From Sphingomonas sp. NFR04 (GTDB taxonomy: Bacteria; Pseudomonadota; Alphaproteobacteria; Sphingomonadales; Sphingomonadaceae): a stretch of DNA of 64,000 nucleotides. Where the stretch lies: contig NZ_FORV01000004.1 in the NCBI RefSeq assembly GCF_900114095.1, positions 434,001 to 498,000 of the forward strand. Direction: 5' to 3'. Under the pieces are notes generated by a model, which saw nothing but the letters and a program-made list of their open reading frames with translations, had not been told where the DNA came from and did not search any database. The translations under genes and the position numbers were made by a program. Shown here in pieces: positions 43,820 through 52,813 of the stretch. Every line of letters starts with the position of its first letter. Within the stretch, counting starts at the first letter, position 1.

Positions 43820-44872
43820 ATGCCAAAACGTACCGCCGACCGCGCACCGACCGCTTCGTTCATCGCGCAGTCGGGCCGACGGCCTACCTCCTATGACGTT
43901 GCGCGCATCGCCGGCGTCTCGCAGTCGGCGGTGTCGCGGTGCTTCGCGCCCAATGCGTCGATCGCGCCGGCAAAGCGCGAGTTGATCCTGAAGGTCGCGT
44001 CGGAGCTGGGCTATCGTCCCAATGCCCTTGCGCAGGCGCTGATTTCGAAGCGGACGAACCTGGTCGCGGTGCTGATCTCGAACCTGACCAATCTCTACTA
44101 TCCGGAAGTGCTCGCCGGGCTGAGTGCCAGCCTCACCAAGCGCGACGTACGGGTGCTGCTGTTCAGCCTCGGCGCTGAGAGCGAAGTGGATGACGTGATC
44201 GACCAGATCTGGCGCCATTCGGTGGACGGGGTGATCGCGGCGGCGCGCCTGTCCGAGCAGCAGCTGGAGCAGTTCGCCGATCATCAGATCCCGGTCGTGA
44301 TGTACAATCGCCTGGCCAGCGGTCCCAACGCTGCTTCTGTCCGGTGCGATTCGGTAGGCGGCGAGCGTGACCTTGTCGAACGGCTGATCGCTAGCGGCCA
44401 TCGACACTTCGGCATCATCGCCGGCCCCGAGGACAGCTATGTGGGCGAAGAGCGGAACAGTGCGGCCAGAACGCTGCTCGCGGAGCGAGGCTTCGGGGAC
44501 GTGCCGATGGTGCGCGGCGACTTCAGCTATGCGAGCGGGCGGGCGGGGGTGCGCGAACTTGCGCGCATCATGCCCAAGCTCGACGCTGTCGTCTGCGCCA
44601 GCGATCTTATGGCGATCGGAGCCATGGATGAGGCGCGAATCGAGCTGGGGCGCGACGTGCCTAAGGACCTGTCGATCGTCGGTTTTGACGGCTCGGGCCC
44701 GGCAACTTGGGAAAGCTACCGCCTGACAACCATTCGCCAGCCGGTTGGCCGTATGACGGCCGCCGCTGCCGCGATGCTGATGGAGCGGATCGAGGATCCC
44801 GCGTCGCCTGCTGAGCAGCGGCTCTTTTCCGGCCAAATGATCGAGGGCGCCTCGGCCCGACTCGGGGCGTGA
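43820..44872 (+). CDS. LacI-family transcriptional repressor
   Basis: 350 residues. After a 20-residue N-terminal extension comes the LacI helix-turn-helix (TSYDVARIAGVSQSAVSRCF, residues about 23-42) and hinge helix (PNALAQALISKRTNLVAVLI). The periplasmic-binding-protein-like core shows NLYYPEVLAGL, GVIAAARL, HRHFGIIAGPEDS and DLSIVGFDGS. It is the only dedicated regulator in the 38-63 kb cluster, and six or more matching palindromes lie before the cluster's operons, so it is the obvious candidate to bind them. The ATG is preceded by AAGGGG ten bases upstream and AAGGA very close. Effector unknown, probably a sugar or pathway intermediate. Confidence 0.9.
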   Translation: MPKRTADRAPTASFIAQSGRRPTSYDVARIAGVSQSAVSRCFAPNASIAPAKRELILKVASELGYRPNALAQALISKRTNLVAVLISNLTNLYYPEVLAGLSASLTKRDVRVLLFSLGAESEVDDVIDQIWRHSVDGVIAAARLSEQQLEQFADHQIPVVMYNRLASGPNAASVRCDSVGGERDLVERLIASGHRHFGIIAGPEDSYVGEERNSAARTLLAERGFGDVPMVRGDFSYASGRAGVRELARIMPKLDAVVCASDLMAIGAMDEARIELGRDVPKDLSIVGFDGSGPATWESYRLTTIRQPVGRMTAAAAAMLMERIEDPASPAEQRLFSGQMIEGASARLGA

Positions 44873-45031
44873 GGCGCTGCATTCGGCTTTACAAAATAGT
44901 GACATTTTTGCCGCGGCTATCGCATGCTCTGAAAACCCTTATGGCCTCGCCCCACAAGATTGCTTCCCTAACAAGTTGATAATTGTCAATTAATTCTAAC
45001 TAGACGCGTCATGGTCGAACGCTTGATCGAA

Positions 45032-45045
45032 TGACTTCGAATGCA
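45032..45045. promoter_or_regulatory. LacI-type operator 3, degenerate left arm
   Basis: TGACTTCGAATGCA: the right arm TCGAATGCA is perfect, the left differs at positions 3 and 4. It lies 68 bases before the TonB receptor ATG. Together with its position this suggests a weaker site of the same regulator. Confidence 0.6.
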
Positions 45046-45112
45046 AAAATTAGTGGACGGGTTGCCTGACCACCGATAGCTTTCAAGCCTCAAATGAAGA
45101 GGTGGGGAGCTC

Positions 45113-47416
45113 ATGAAAAACGATCTCAAGATGGCGTGCTCGAGCGCGGTGCTGATCCTGATGTTCGCCGGCGCACCGGCTCTGGCGCAGACGCAAGCGC
45201 AAGCGCCCGTCGCGGCAGAAGAAAATAGCGGCAGCGAGATCATCGTCACTGCGCAGCGTCGCGACGAGCGACTGCGCGACGTGCCGATCGCGATCACCGC
45301 GCTGACCAGCGAGACCCTGTCGCGACTGCACGTCGACAATGTCAGCCGCGCGGAACTCGTGACCCCTGGCTTCACCTGGGGCTCTCAGGGATCGGATTCC
45401 TTCCCGGCAATCCGCGGCGTGCGGACCAGCCTCGTCAGCGCCCAGAACGATCCTGTGATCGGGTTCTACATCGACGGCATCTACCAGAGCCGCACCCAGC
45501 AGCAGAGCATCCCGATCTTCGACGTTGGCCGGATCGAGGTGCAGCGCGGGCCGCAGGGCACGCTGTACGGCCGCAACACCTTCGGCGGCAATCTCAGCAT
45601 CGTCACGCAGGCGCCGACCGAGAAGGAAGAAGCCGGGTTCACGGTCGATGTCGGCAACTTCAACTCGACCCGGATCGACGGCTATATCAACCTGCCGCTC
45701 ACCGAGACGCTGCAGGTGCGTGTCGCCGGTGTGTTCCAGCGGCACGATGGATATGTGAAGTCGACCACGCCCGGTATCGAGCTCAACGACCTCAACGAGA
45801 ACGCCCAGCGCGTGAATGTCCGCTGGAAGCCCAGTGCCGAACTGGAGGTGACGTTGCACGCCGGCCGCTGGCGCCGGGACGATGCGGGTGCGGGCTCATA
45901 TGGGTACAAAGTGGCCGGCACGCTGATCAATCCGCAGACCGGCTTCCAGTCGATCAACGGGCAGCCCTTCGCGGTCAATCCTTCGGTGCCGAACGGGGCC
46001 CCCAATGTCGCCGGGCGCGATGTCGGCCTGCCGGTGACCGGCGGCGCCTGGACCAACGACTGGAACTACCAGCCGTTCGAGCATATCGCCGAGGACTATG
46101 TGTCCGGCCAGGTCGCGTATGATCTCGGCAGCGTCACGTTGCGCTCGATCAGCGGCTATACCCACTTCACCGCACATCGCAGCGCCGACAACGACCAGAG
46201 CAGCAAGGTGTTCGAGGCCTATGGCTACGGCTCGGGGGTGCAGGAGCCGAACACCCGCTCGAACTCCTTCACCCAGGAACTGCAGGTCGCGTCGAACGGC
46301 GCGGGGCCGCTGCAGTGGATCGCCGGCGCCTATTATCTCCACGACGACATCTTCGAGACCTATCAGCAGAAGGTGACGGCACCCGGTGCCACCAGCGGTG
46401 CGTTTCGCGGTGACGCAGCGCTGAAGACCGACGCGTTCGCCGGCTATGCGCAGGGTACGTTCGCCGTGGTGCCGGACCTGCTGAAGGTCATCGGCGGCGT
46501 CCGCTATTCGCACGAGAAGAAGGCATTCCGCTTCGCCGACTTCGTCGATGCAGCGCCAGGGACCTATGACTTCCGCACGCCGTACAGCACCACCACCGGC
46601 GGCCCGAGCTTCGACAGCTGGACGTGGCGCGGCGGCCTGCAGGCGACGCCGGATCGCAATACCATGCTCTATGCTACCGTATCGACGGGCTTCGCATCGG
46701 GCGGGGTGAACGATACGGGCGGCGATCCGGCGATCCCGGAGTCCTATGCCCCGCAAAAGGTCACCGCCTATGAGGCAGGCGTCAAGGCGCGCTTCCTGGG
46801 CGGCAAGCTCGATACAGAGCTGTCGGTCTTCCACAACGCGTTCAGCAACCTGCAGATCAACGTCTACACGCCGCGGGTGTCCTACTTCGGCAGCGCGGGC
46901 AAGGCGCGGAGCAATGGCGCCGAACTCACCGTGCGGGCGACGCCCGTACCGGGGCTCCACGTCGATGCGACGCTGGCCTATATGGATGCCAAGTACACCT
47001 ACTACGTCAGCGGCAACAACTTCTACGGTCTGTCGGGGGGCAACGACCCCGTGTCGCTGAACCTTGCCGGCAAGCGCATCCCGCAATCACCCAAGTGGAA
47101 GAATACTTTGGTGGTAAGCTATGACATCGATCTGGGTTCGGCGGGCACGCTGTCGCCCCAGGGTATCTGGCTGCACTCGTCCGACTATTTCACCACGGAC
47201 TACAACACCGTGCTCGATCACCAGCAGGCGTATGACAAGTTCGACGCATCGCTGCGCTGGACCGAGGCGCGCAAGCGCTATTTCATCGAGGCCTATGGCG
47301 CCAACCTCTCCAACGAGGCGGTGCTCTACAGCGCGGTGATCGGTCGCCGCGAGCGGGTGCAGGTGTCCTATGGAGCGCCGCGTACCTACGGCGTGCGAAT
47401 CGGTGCCGCATTCTGA
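45113..47416 (+). CDS. TonB-dependent outer-membrane receptor of the LacI regulon
   Basis: 767 residues. Signal segment (AVLILMFAGAPALAQ), TonB box EIIVTAQRRDERLRDVP, plug with YIDGIYQSRTQQQ and IEVQRGPQGTLYGRNTFGGNLS, and a barrel ending YGVRIGAAF. GGTGGGGAG precedes the ATG. The strong conservation of 'DVPIAITALTSETLSRL' puts it in the FecA/CirA-like group of sphingomonad receptors that carry aromatic or other organic ligands. Operator 3 upstream ties it to the regulon. It converges on the amidase operon. Confidence 0.92.
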   Translation: MKNDLKMACSSAVLILMFAGAPALAQTQAQAPVAAEENSGSEIIVTAQRRDERLRDVPIAITALTSETLSRLHVDNVSRAELVTPGFTWGSQGSDSFPAIRGVRTSLVSAQNDPVIGFYIDGIYQSRTQQQSIPIFDVGRIEVQRGPQGTLYGRNTFGGNLSIVTQAPTEKEEAGFTVDVGNFNSTRIDGYINLPLTETLQVRVAGVFQRHDGYVKSTTPGIELNDLNENAQRVNVRWKPSAELEVTLHAGRWRRDDAGAGSYGYKVAGTLINPQTGFQSINGQPFAVNPSVPNGAPNVAGRDVGLPVTGGAWTNDWNYQPFEHIAEDYVSGQVAYDLGSVTLRSISGYTHFTAHRSADNDQSSKVFEAYGYGSGVQEPNTRSNSFTQELQVASNGAGPLQWIAGAYYLHDDIFETYQQKVTAPGATSGAFRGDAALKTDAFAGYAQGTFAVVPDLLKVIGGVRYSHEKKAFRFADFVDAAPGTYDFRTPYSTTTGGPSFDSWTWRGGLQATPDRNTMLYATVSTGFASGGVNDTGGDPAIPESYAPQKVTAYEAGVKARFLGGKLDTELSVFHNAFSNLQINVYTPRVSYFGSAGKARSNGAELTVRATPVPGLHVDATLAYMDAKYTYYVSGNNFYGLSGGNDPVSLNLAGKRIPQSPKWKNTLVVSYDIDLGSAGTLSPQGIWLHSSDYFTTDYNTVLDHQQAYDKFDASLRWTEARKRYFIEAYGANLSNEAVLYSAVIGRRERVQVSYGAPRTYGVRIGAAF

Positions 47417-47422
47417 CGACCG

Positions 47423-47472
47423 GCGGGGAAGGCTGTCCTTCCCCGCAGCGCGGGCGCGTTCAGCGCCCGCGC
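47423..47472. terminator. two consecutive GC hairpins between convergent genes
   Basis: GCGGGGAAGG-CTGT-CCTTCCCCGC (47423-47446) is followed directly by GCGCGGGCGC-n5-GCGCCCGCGC (47448-47472). Both are perfect 10-bp stems. No T-tract follows, so termination would be hairpin-only or Rho-assisted. The second overlaps the amidase stop codon region. Confidence 0.6.
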
Positions 47473-48791
47473 GCTTCGATCTGCCGGGCTGCGGCGAAGA
47501 GCATCGTTTCGCAGCCTGGCGGCCCGATCAGTTCGACGCCGACCGGCATGCCGTCGATTTGCTCGCCAGACGGCACGCTGAGCGCGGGCCAGCCGCTGCG
47601 CGCCGCAAGCTCGGGCGCCCAGCCGCCCTTCGGGTTCTCCAGAGAGCGGGGCACGACCTGCGAGGTAGGAAACAGCAGGAGATCGACCTGCTTCTCGTTC
47701 AGCAGGTGCACCATCGCGTCTCGTAGCCGGGCATGCTCGGCGAGGATCGTGGCGGTCGCTCCGCCCTTGCGCGCCAGTCGGGCGCGCAACTGCGGCGCAT
47801 AATCGGGCAAGTGCGCCCCGCTTTTCACCAGCGCAGACAGTGTCGCAGGCGCGGTGCCGGGGACGAAATTGGTGGCAAGATAGCCGTCGAACGCATCAGC
47901 GAACTGCGCATCGACAATGTGATCGCCGCTTATCGGCAGCAATGCGTCCGGCAGCGCCACCGGATCGATGATCTGAACGTCGCTCCGCGCGAGTGCGTCG
48001 ATCGCCGGCGCCAGCGCCGCGGAGATGGCGCGATCGCTGCCGAATGCCTGACGCAGGATGCCGATGCGCGGCTGGCGATCGGGTGCCGCAGCGAAGCGCA
48101 GGCCGAGCGCCGCGAGCAGCAGCGCGACATCGTCGACCGAGCGGGCGATCGGTCCGACCGTGTCGGTCGCCGGCGCAAGCGGTGCTATGCCGTTCATCGG
48201 GAGGGCATACTGGGCGGGGCGAAATCCCACCAGGCCAGTATAGGCGGCAGGAATGCGGAGGGACCCGCCGGTATCGGTTCCGAGGCCCGCCACTGCGAAG
48301 CCGCAGGCCACCGCAACGGCGGTGCCGCCGCTCGATCCGCCCGGCGTCACCTCGAGGTTCAGCGGGTGCAGCACGTCGCCGCCGAGGGAACTGCGCGATC
48401 GAATCTCGAAGGAGAGTTCAGACAGGTTGGTCTTGCCGACCAGTACCGCGCCGGCCGCGCGCAGCCGCGAGACCACGTTTGCGTCGCCAACCGGCATCGC
48501 GCCGCGCAGTCCGATGCATCCGGACGTGGTGGGCATGCCCGCCACGTCAATATTGTCTTTTACGACAATGGGGATGCCGTGGAGCGGTCCCAGCGACCTG
48601 CCTTGTGCCGCCGCGCGATCCGCGGCGTCGGCTTCGGCGCGTGCGTCCAGGTTCATCGCGAGCATTGCGTGGAGGTTGCCGTCGCGTGCTGCGATCGCCA
48701 CCAGACAGGCGTCGAGCAAGTCGCGCGCGCGGAGCTGTCCGCTCGCCAGGTGCGATGCGAGGGTAGCGATCGTCGGTTCGGCTGTGGTCAA
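47460..48791 (-). CDS. amidase-signature hydrolase
   Basis: 443 residues. The Ser-cisSer-Lys triad region is recognisable: IVVKDNIDVAGMPTTSG (Lys), TPGGSSGGTAVAVACG (cis-Ser) and GTDTGGSLRIPAAYTGLVGFRP (nucleophilic Ser). It starts with TTG at 48791, overlapping the aldolase stop as TTGA; no ATG fits this junction. Last gene of the operon that begins at the HisD-2 gene. Probably hydrolyses an amide produced in the pathway; substrate unknown. Confidence 0.87.
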   Translation of the reverse strand: MTTAEPTIATLASHLASGQLRARDLLDACLVAIAARDGNLHAMLAMNLDARAEADAADRAAAQGRSLGPLHGIPIVVKDNIDVAGMPTTSGCIGLRGAMPVGDANVVSRLRAAGAVLVGKTNLSELSFEIRSRSSLGGDVLHPLNLEVTPGGSSGGTAVAVACGFAVAGLGTDTGGSLRIPAAYTGLVGFRPAQYALPMNGIAPLAPATDTVGPIARSVDDVALLLAALGLRFAAAPDRQPRIGILRQAFGSDRAISAALAPAIDALARSDVQIIDPVALPDALLPISGDHIVDAQFADAFDGYLATNFVPGTAPATLSALVKSGAHLPDYAPQLRARLARKGGATATILAEHARLRDAMVHLLNEKQVDLLLFPTSQVVPRSLENPKGGWAPELAARSGWPALSVPSGEQIDGMPVGVELIGPPGCETMLFAAARQIEARGR

Positions 48792-49537
48792 GCGCGCGCC
48801 CGCCGAAGCAGGTCGGCTGCACCTTGTAGCAGAAAGCCATGGTCCGAACCGAGCAGGAACAGGCTCGCGCCGCGCGCCGTCCAGTGCGGAACGTCTTCGA
48901 TCCGGGCCAGGAACATGCCGACGCGGCGATCGTGCCGGCGCCCCGCCGCGCAAACGGCCTCCACCGCAGCGATCACCGCAGGATCGTCCTGGCTTGTTGC
49001 GCCGTACGCCACGGTAAGGTCGGCGCGGCCGACGAACAGCGCGTCAATGCCGGGGACCGCCGCGATCGCATCGATATCCTCGACCGCCTCCGGGTCCTCG
49101 ATCTGGGCGATCGCGACGACGCCGGCCGCGCTCGCGGCCAGATGGCCTGCCATACTGCGCGTGGTGTACCCCGCCGCGCGCGAGGATCCCGCATAGCCCC
49201 GGCCGCCGGCGCCATAGCGACAGGCGCGGGCAAAAGCCTCGGCTTCTGCCTCCGAGCGGATATGCGGCGCGACGACGCCGCTTGCGCCGCAATCGAGCGC
49301 GTTGAGGATGTGCTCGGGCGCAGCGGTCGCCACGCGTACCAGCGCCGGCTTGGCCGCCGCGCGCGCCGCCGCCACGCAGCCGTCGATAGCGATGCGGTCG
49401 AACGGGGCGTGTTCCGCGTCGAGGCAGAGACAATCCAGGTCGGTGAGGCCCAGCACTTCCACCACGATCGGGGAGGGCGTCTTGACGAAGGTGCCGACCA
49501 GCGGCGTCCCCGATGCGAGCTTTTCCTTGAAGGTCAT
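48788..49537 (-). CDS. HpcH/HpaI-family aldolase
   Basis: 249 residues. Class II pyruvate-aldolase motifs: GTFVKTPSP, catalytic His in LDAEHAPFD, Arg in ALVRV, metal ligands Glu and Asp in IAQIEDPEA and ALFVGRADL. Family members split 2-keto-3-deoxy acids to pyruvate plus an aldehyde. Its ATG at 49537 overlaps the SDR stop (ATGA), and TTGA couples it to the amidase. It probably performs the carbon-carbon cleavage step of the regulon. Confidence 0.87.
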   Translation of the reverse strand: MTFKEKLASGTPLVGTFVKTPSPIVVEVLGLTDLDCLCLDAEHAPFDRIAIDGCVAAARAAAKPALVRVATAAPEHILNALDCGASGVVAPHIRSEAEAEAFARACRYGAGGRGYAGSSRAAGYTTRSMAGHLAASAAGVVAIAQIEDPEAVEDIDAIAAVPGIDALFVGRADLTVAYGATSQDDPAVIAAVEAVCAAGRRHDRRVGMFLARIEDVPHWTARGASLFLLGSDHGFLLQGAADLLRRARA

Positions 49538-50307
49538 TCCGCGGTCCATCCTCCGTCGACGACGATGCTCGTCCCCGTCATCATCGCCGATGCGTCGGAC
49601 GCGAGAAACAGGACGGCGCCCATAAGGTCTTCGACCTTGCCGAGGCGGCCGAGCTTGATCTTCGCCAGCACGCTGGCCTTGAACGCGGGATCTTCGAAAT
49701 AGGGCTTGGTCAACGGCGTCTCAATGAAGGTCGGGGCAATCGTGTTCGAACGGATCTGATGGGGTGCGAGATCGAGCGCGATGGCCTTGCTCATGCCCTC
49801 CAGCGCCCATTTCGACGCACAGTAAAGAGCGCGATTGGGGCCGCCTACATGCCCCATTTGCGATCCCATGTGGATCAGCGATCCAGCCTTTCCCGCGCGG
49901 AGCATCGCCTGCGCGGCACCCTGCGCGACGAAGAAGGCGCTTTTGACGTTCAGATCGAGCACCGCATCGTAGTCGGCAGGCGTTACGGCGGTCATCGGCA
50001 TCGGCCGATTGGTCCCCGCGTTGTTGACGAGGACGTCGAACGCCGGCTGCTCCTCGAAAAAAGCGGCCACCGCCGGCAGGTTAGAGACGTCGAGGCAGGC
50101 CGCCACCGCGCTGCCGCCGTCGGCGCGGATTGCGGCAGCGCCGGCTTCGATCTCGGCGGCGGACCTGGCCACCAGCGTCACGGCAGCACCCGCCTCGGCC
50201 AGTGCTGCCGCGGCGGCGAGACCGATGCCGCGCCCGGCGCCCGTCACCACCGCCCGCCGGCCGTGCAGCGCGAAGCCGGGGGTGCGGGGCAGCTGCGGAT
50301 CAGGCAT
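49534..50307 (-). CDS. SDR-family oxidoreductase
   Basis: 257 residues of the FabG-like classical type: [21 protein letters not shown] (catalytic Ser), YCASK and a C-terminal [11 protein letters not shown]. The start overlaps the HisD-2 stop by eight bases. NAD(P)-dependent oxidation or reduction of a hydroxy/keto intermediate feeding the aldolase is likely. Confidence 0.88.
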   Translation of the reverse strand: MPDPQLPRTPGFALHGRRAVVTGAGRGIGLAAAAALAEAGAAVTLVARSAAEIEAGAAAIRADGGSAVAACLDVSNLPAVAAFFEEQPAFDVLVNNAGTNRPMPMTAVTPADYDAVLDLNVKSAFFVAQGAAQAMLRAGKAGSLIHMGSQMGHVGGPNRALYCASKWALEGMSKAIALDLAPHQIRSNTIAPTFIETPLTKPYFEDPAFKASVLAKIKLGRLGKVEDLMGAVLFLASDASAMMTGTSIVVDGGWTAE

Positions 50308-51637
50308 CGACGCGGGTCAGGTCCGAGGGCGCCGCCGCGCCGCCATAGGGCACGTCACGCCCGCCGAAGCGCCGGACGCGGACATTGGCCTGCTCGCCAT
50401 GGCCGGCAAAGCCCTCCAGTGCGCAGAGCCGGCTGCAATATTCGCCGATCAGTGCGGATGCCGCATCGGTCGTCACCCGCTGATAGGTGCAGGTCTTCAG
50501 GAATTTGCCCACCCACAGGCCGCCGGTGTACCGCGCCGCCTTCTTGGTGGGCAACGTGTGGTTGGTGCCGATCACCTTGTCGCCGAACGACACGTTAGTC
50601 CGCCGGCCGAGGAAGAGCGCACCGTAGTTGGTCATGTGCTGCAGGAAATAGTCCGGGTCGGCGGTCATCACCTGTACGTGCTCCGAAGCGATCTCGTCGG
50701 CGATGCGTACCATCTCCGCATCGCTCTCGGCGACAATGACCTCGCCAAACGCCTCCCACGCCTTGCGCGCCACGCCGCGCGTCGGCAGAATTTCCAGCAG
50801 CCGGTCGATTTCGCGCATGGTCTCCCGGGCTAGCTTGTCCGAGGTAGTCAGCAGCACCGCCGGGCTGTCCGGCCCATGTTCCGCCTGACCCAGCAGGTCG
50901 GTCGCAGCGATTTCGGCATCACAGCCGGCTTCGTCGGCGATGACCAGCGTCTCGGTCGGGCCGGCGAACAGGTCGATGCCGACGCGGCCGAACAACTGTC
51001 GCTTGGCTTCTGCGACGAAGGCGTTGCCGGGACCGACCAGGATGTCGACGGGTGCGATCGACTGGGTGCCGAGGCCCATTGCCGCAACCGCTTGAATGCC
51101 GCCCAAGCAGTAGATCTCGTCGGCACCGGCCATTGCCTGGGCCGCAACGATTGCCGGTGCCGGTTTGCCCTGGAAGGGTGGGGCGCAGGTGACGACGCGC
51201 GGCACACCGGCAACCTTGGCAGTGATCACCGACATGTGCGCCGATGCCAGCAAGGGGTATTTGCCACCGGGAACGTAGCAACCGGCAGCGTTCAACGGGA
51301 TGTTGCGATGGCCGAGAACGACGCCCGGCAGCGTCTCCACCTCGACATCCTGCATCGATGCGCGCTGGACCTGCGCGAAGTTGCGCACCTGCGTTTGCGC
51401 GAACTCGATGTCCTTCACGTCCTGCGGGCTCAGCGTATCGATGCAGGCGGCGATTTCCGCGTTGGACAGGCGGTAGCTGTCGCGATCCCAGTTATCGAAG
51501 CGGATCGAGAGATCGCGGACGGCAGCATCGCCGCGCATCTCGATGTCGGCAAGGATCGTCTCGACCGTGTCGCGAACCTGTCGGTTCGCCGCGGCCTTCG
51601 ATTCGGCAGTGGCGCCGCGCTTCAGATACTGGGGCAA
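50300..51637 (-). CDS. HisD-like dehydrogenase 2 (HpsN-like)
   Basis: 445 residues from a TTG start at 51637 with GGAG about eight bases upstream; the only upstream in-frame ATG (51697) lies in the operator. All HisD active-site positions are kept: Gln251, His254, Glu319-His320, Asp353 and His413. The stretch [27 protein letters not shown] resembles HpsN-type polyol dehydrogenases more than biosynthetic HisD. It heads the HisD2-SDR-aldolase-amidase operon. Probable reaction: four-electron oxidation of a primary alcohol to a carboxylate. Confidence 0.85.
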   Translation of the reverse strand: MPQYLKRGATAESKAAANRQVRDTVETILADIEMRGDAAVRDLSIRFDNWDRDSYRLSNAEIAACIDTLSPQDVKDIEFAQTQVRNFAQVQRASMQDVEVETLPGVVLGHRNIPLNAAGCYVPGGKYPLLASAHMSVITAKVAGVPRVVTCAPPFQGKPAPAIVAAQAMAGADEIYCLGGIQAVAAMGLGTQSIAPVDILVGPGNAFVAEAKRQLFGRVGIDLFAGPTETLVIADEAGCDAEIAATDLLGQAEHGPDSPAVLLTTSDKLARETMREIDRLLEILPTRGVARKAWEAFGEVIVAESDAEMVRIADEIASEHVQVMTADPDYFLQHMTNYGALFLGRRTNVSFGDKVIGTNHTLPTKKAARYTGGLWVGKFLKTCTYQRVTTDAASALIGEYCSRLCALEGFAGHGEQANVRVRRFGGRDVPYGGAAAPSDLTRVDA

Positions 51638-51682
51638 TGTCGGGCTCCGTGGGTCGTGTGAACGCACCCTTCTTAAACGGCA

Positions 51683-51696
51683 TGCATTCGAATGCA
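51683..51696. promoter_or_regulatory. LacI-type operator 4, perfect palindrome
   Basis: TGCATTCGAATGCA, fully symmetric, 45 bases before the TTG start of HisD-2 and after the alcohol-dehydrogenase stop. It defines a separate promoter for the HisD2-SDR-aldolase-amidase genes. Confidence 0.87.
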
Positions 51697-51712
51697 AGAA
51701 AAGTCGTATTAG

Positions 51713-52813
51713 TCAGTTGGGCAGAAGGATCGTCCTGCCCGGCACGCCGGACTCCAGCCAGCGAAGCGCGTCGTTGACCTGCGCCAGCGGCACCTGCTCG
51801 CCAATCTGGGCATCCAGCGCCAGCCGGCCAGCGCGATAGAGCGAAAGGATGCGATGAATATCCTGTTCCGGCACACCGCCGCCATAGATCGAGCCGAGGA
51901 TCCGCTTCTTCGATCCCGGGAAGCCGATGGCGGGAATGGCGAGGGTCGCGCCGACGGGTGCGATCCCGACGATCACGACCGACCCCGCCGGCCGGGTCAT
52001 GGCATAGGCGCCTGCCATCGCGGCGGGGTGTCCGGTGCTCTCGATCGCATGGTCGACGCCGCGCCCGTTCGTCCAGGCGCGCACCTGGTCTGCAAGGTCG
52101 GGCGCAGCGCCATCGACGAAATGGGTCGCGCCGCTGGCGAGCGCCATCTGCGCTCGGGCCGGGTTGGTATCGACGGCAATCACCGTCCGTGCGCCCGCAA
52201 GCGCGGCGGCCTGGATAGCGTTGATCCCCACGCCGCCGACGCCGACGACGGCGACGGAATCGCCGGGACGGACGCGCGCGTCATTTGCTACCGCACCGAA
52301 GCCGGTGGTCACCGCACACCCGATGAGCGCGGCCACCGCGAACGGAATGTCGGGCGGCAGCAGGATGCATCCGGTTTCGGGCACTACCGCGAGCTCGGCG
52401 AACGAGGAGACACAGGAATAATGGCCGATCGGCGCCTCGGGTGGTCCGAGCCGGCTCGTGCCGTCCCACAGGCCACCATGGGCTGCGGCATGCCCGTAGA
52501 CGTCGCAGAGGGTCGGGTGGCTGTCCTGGCAATAGAAGCAGTGCCCGCAATTGGGCGACCAGCTGAGCACGACCGGGTCGCCCGGCCTCACCTTCGATAC
52601 CCCAGATCCGACGCGCTCGACCACGCCCGCTGCCTCATGCCCAGGGACGAGGGGCAGGGCAGATCCCGTCTTGCCGCGGATCGTCGAAAGGTCACTGGCG
52701 CAAACGCCGCTGGCCATGATGCGGACCAGCACCTCGCGGTACCCCGGATCGGCGATCGCGATATCCTCGATCTCGAGGTCGCGACCGAAGTCGCGCAGAA
52801 CTGCTGCCTTCAT
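51713..52813 (-). CDS. zinc-dependent alcohol dehydrogenase (MDR)
   Basis: 366 residues. Catalytic zinc ligand Cys in GVCASDLSTIRG, GHEAAGVV, structural-zinc loop CGHCFYCQDSHPTLC, and Rossmann motif GVGGVGINA. The pattern is that of class III-like medium-chain dehydrogenases. Its ATG overlaps the ALDH stop (ATGA), so alcohol and aldehyde oxidation are coupled. Substrate probably a pathway alcohol. Confidence 0.9.
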   Translation of the reverse strand: MKAAVLRDFGRDLEIEDIAIADPGYREVLVRIMASGVCASDLSTIRGKTGSALPLVPGHEAAGVVERVGSGVSKVRPGDPVVLSWSPNCGHCFYCQDSHPTLCDVYGHAAAHGGLWDGTSRLGPPEAPIGHYSCVSSFAELAVVPETGCILLPPDIPFAVAALIGCAVTTGFGAVANDARVRPGDSVAVVGVGGVGINAIQAAALAGARTVIAVDTNPARAQMALASGATHFVDGAAPDLADQVRAWTNGRGVDHAIESTGHPAAMAGAYAMTRPAGSVVIVGIAPVGATLAIPAIGFPGSKKRILGSIYGGGVPEQDIHRILSLYRAGRLALDAQIGEQVPLAQVNDALRWLESGVPGRTILLPN

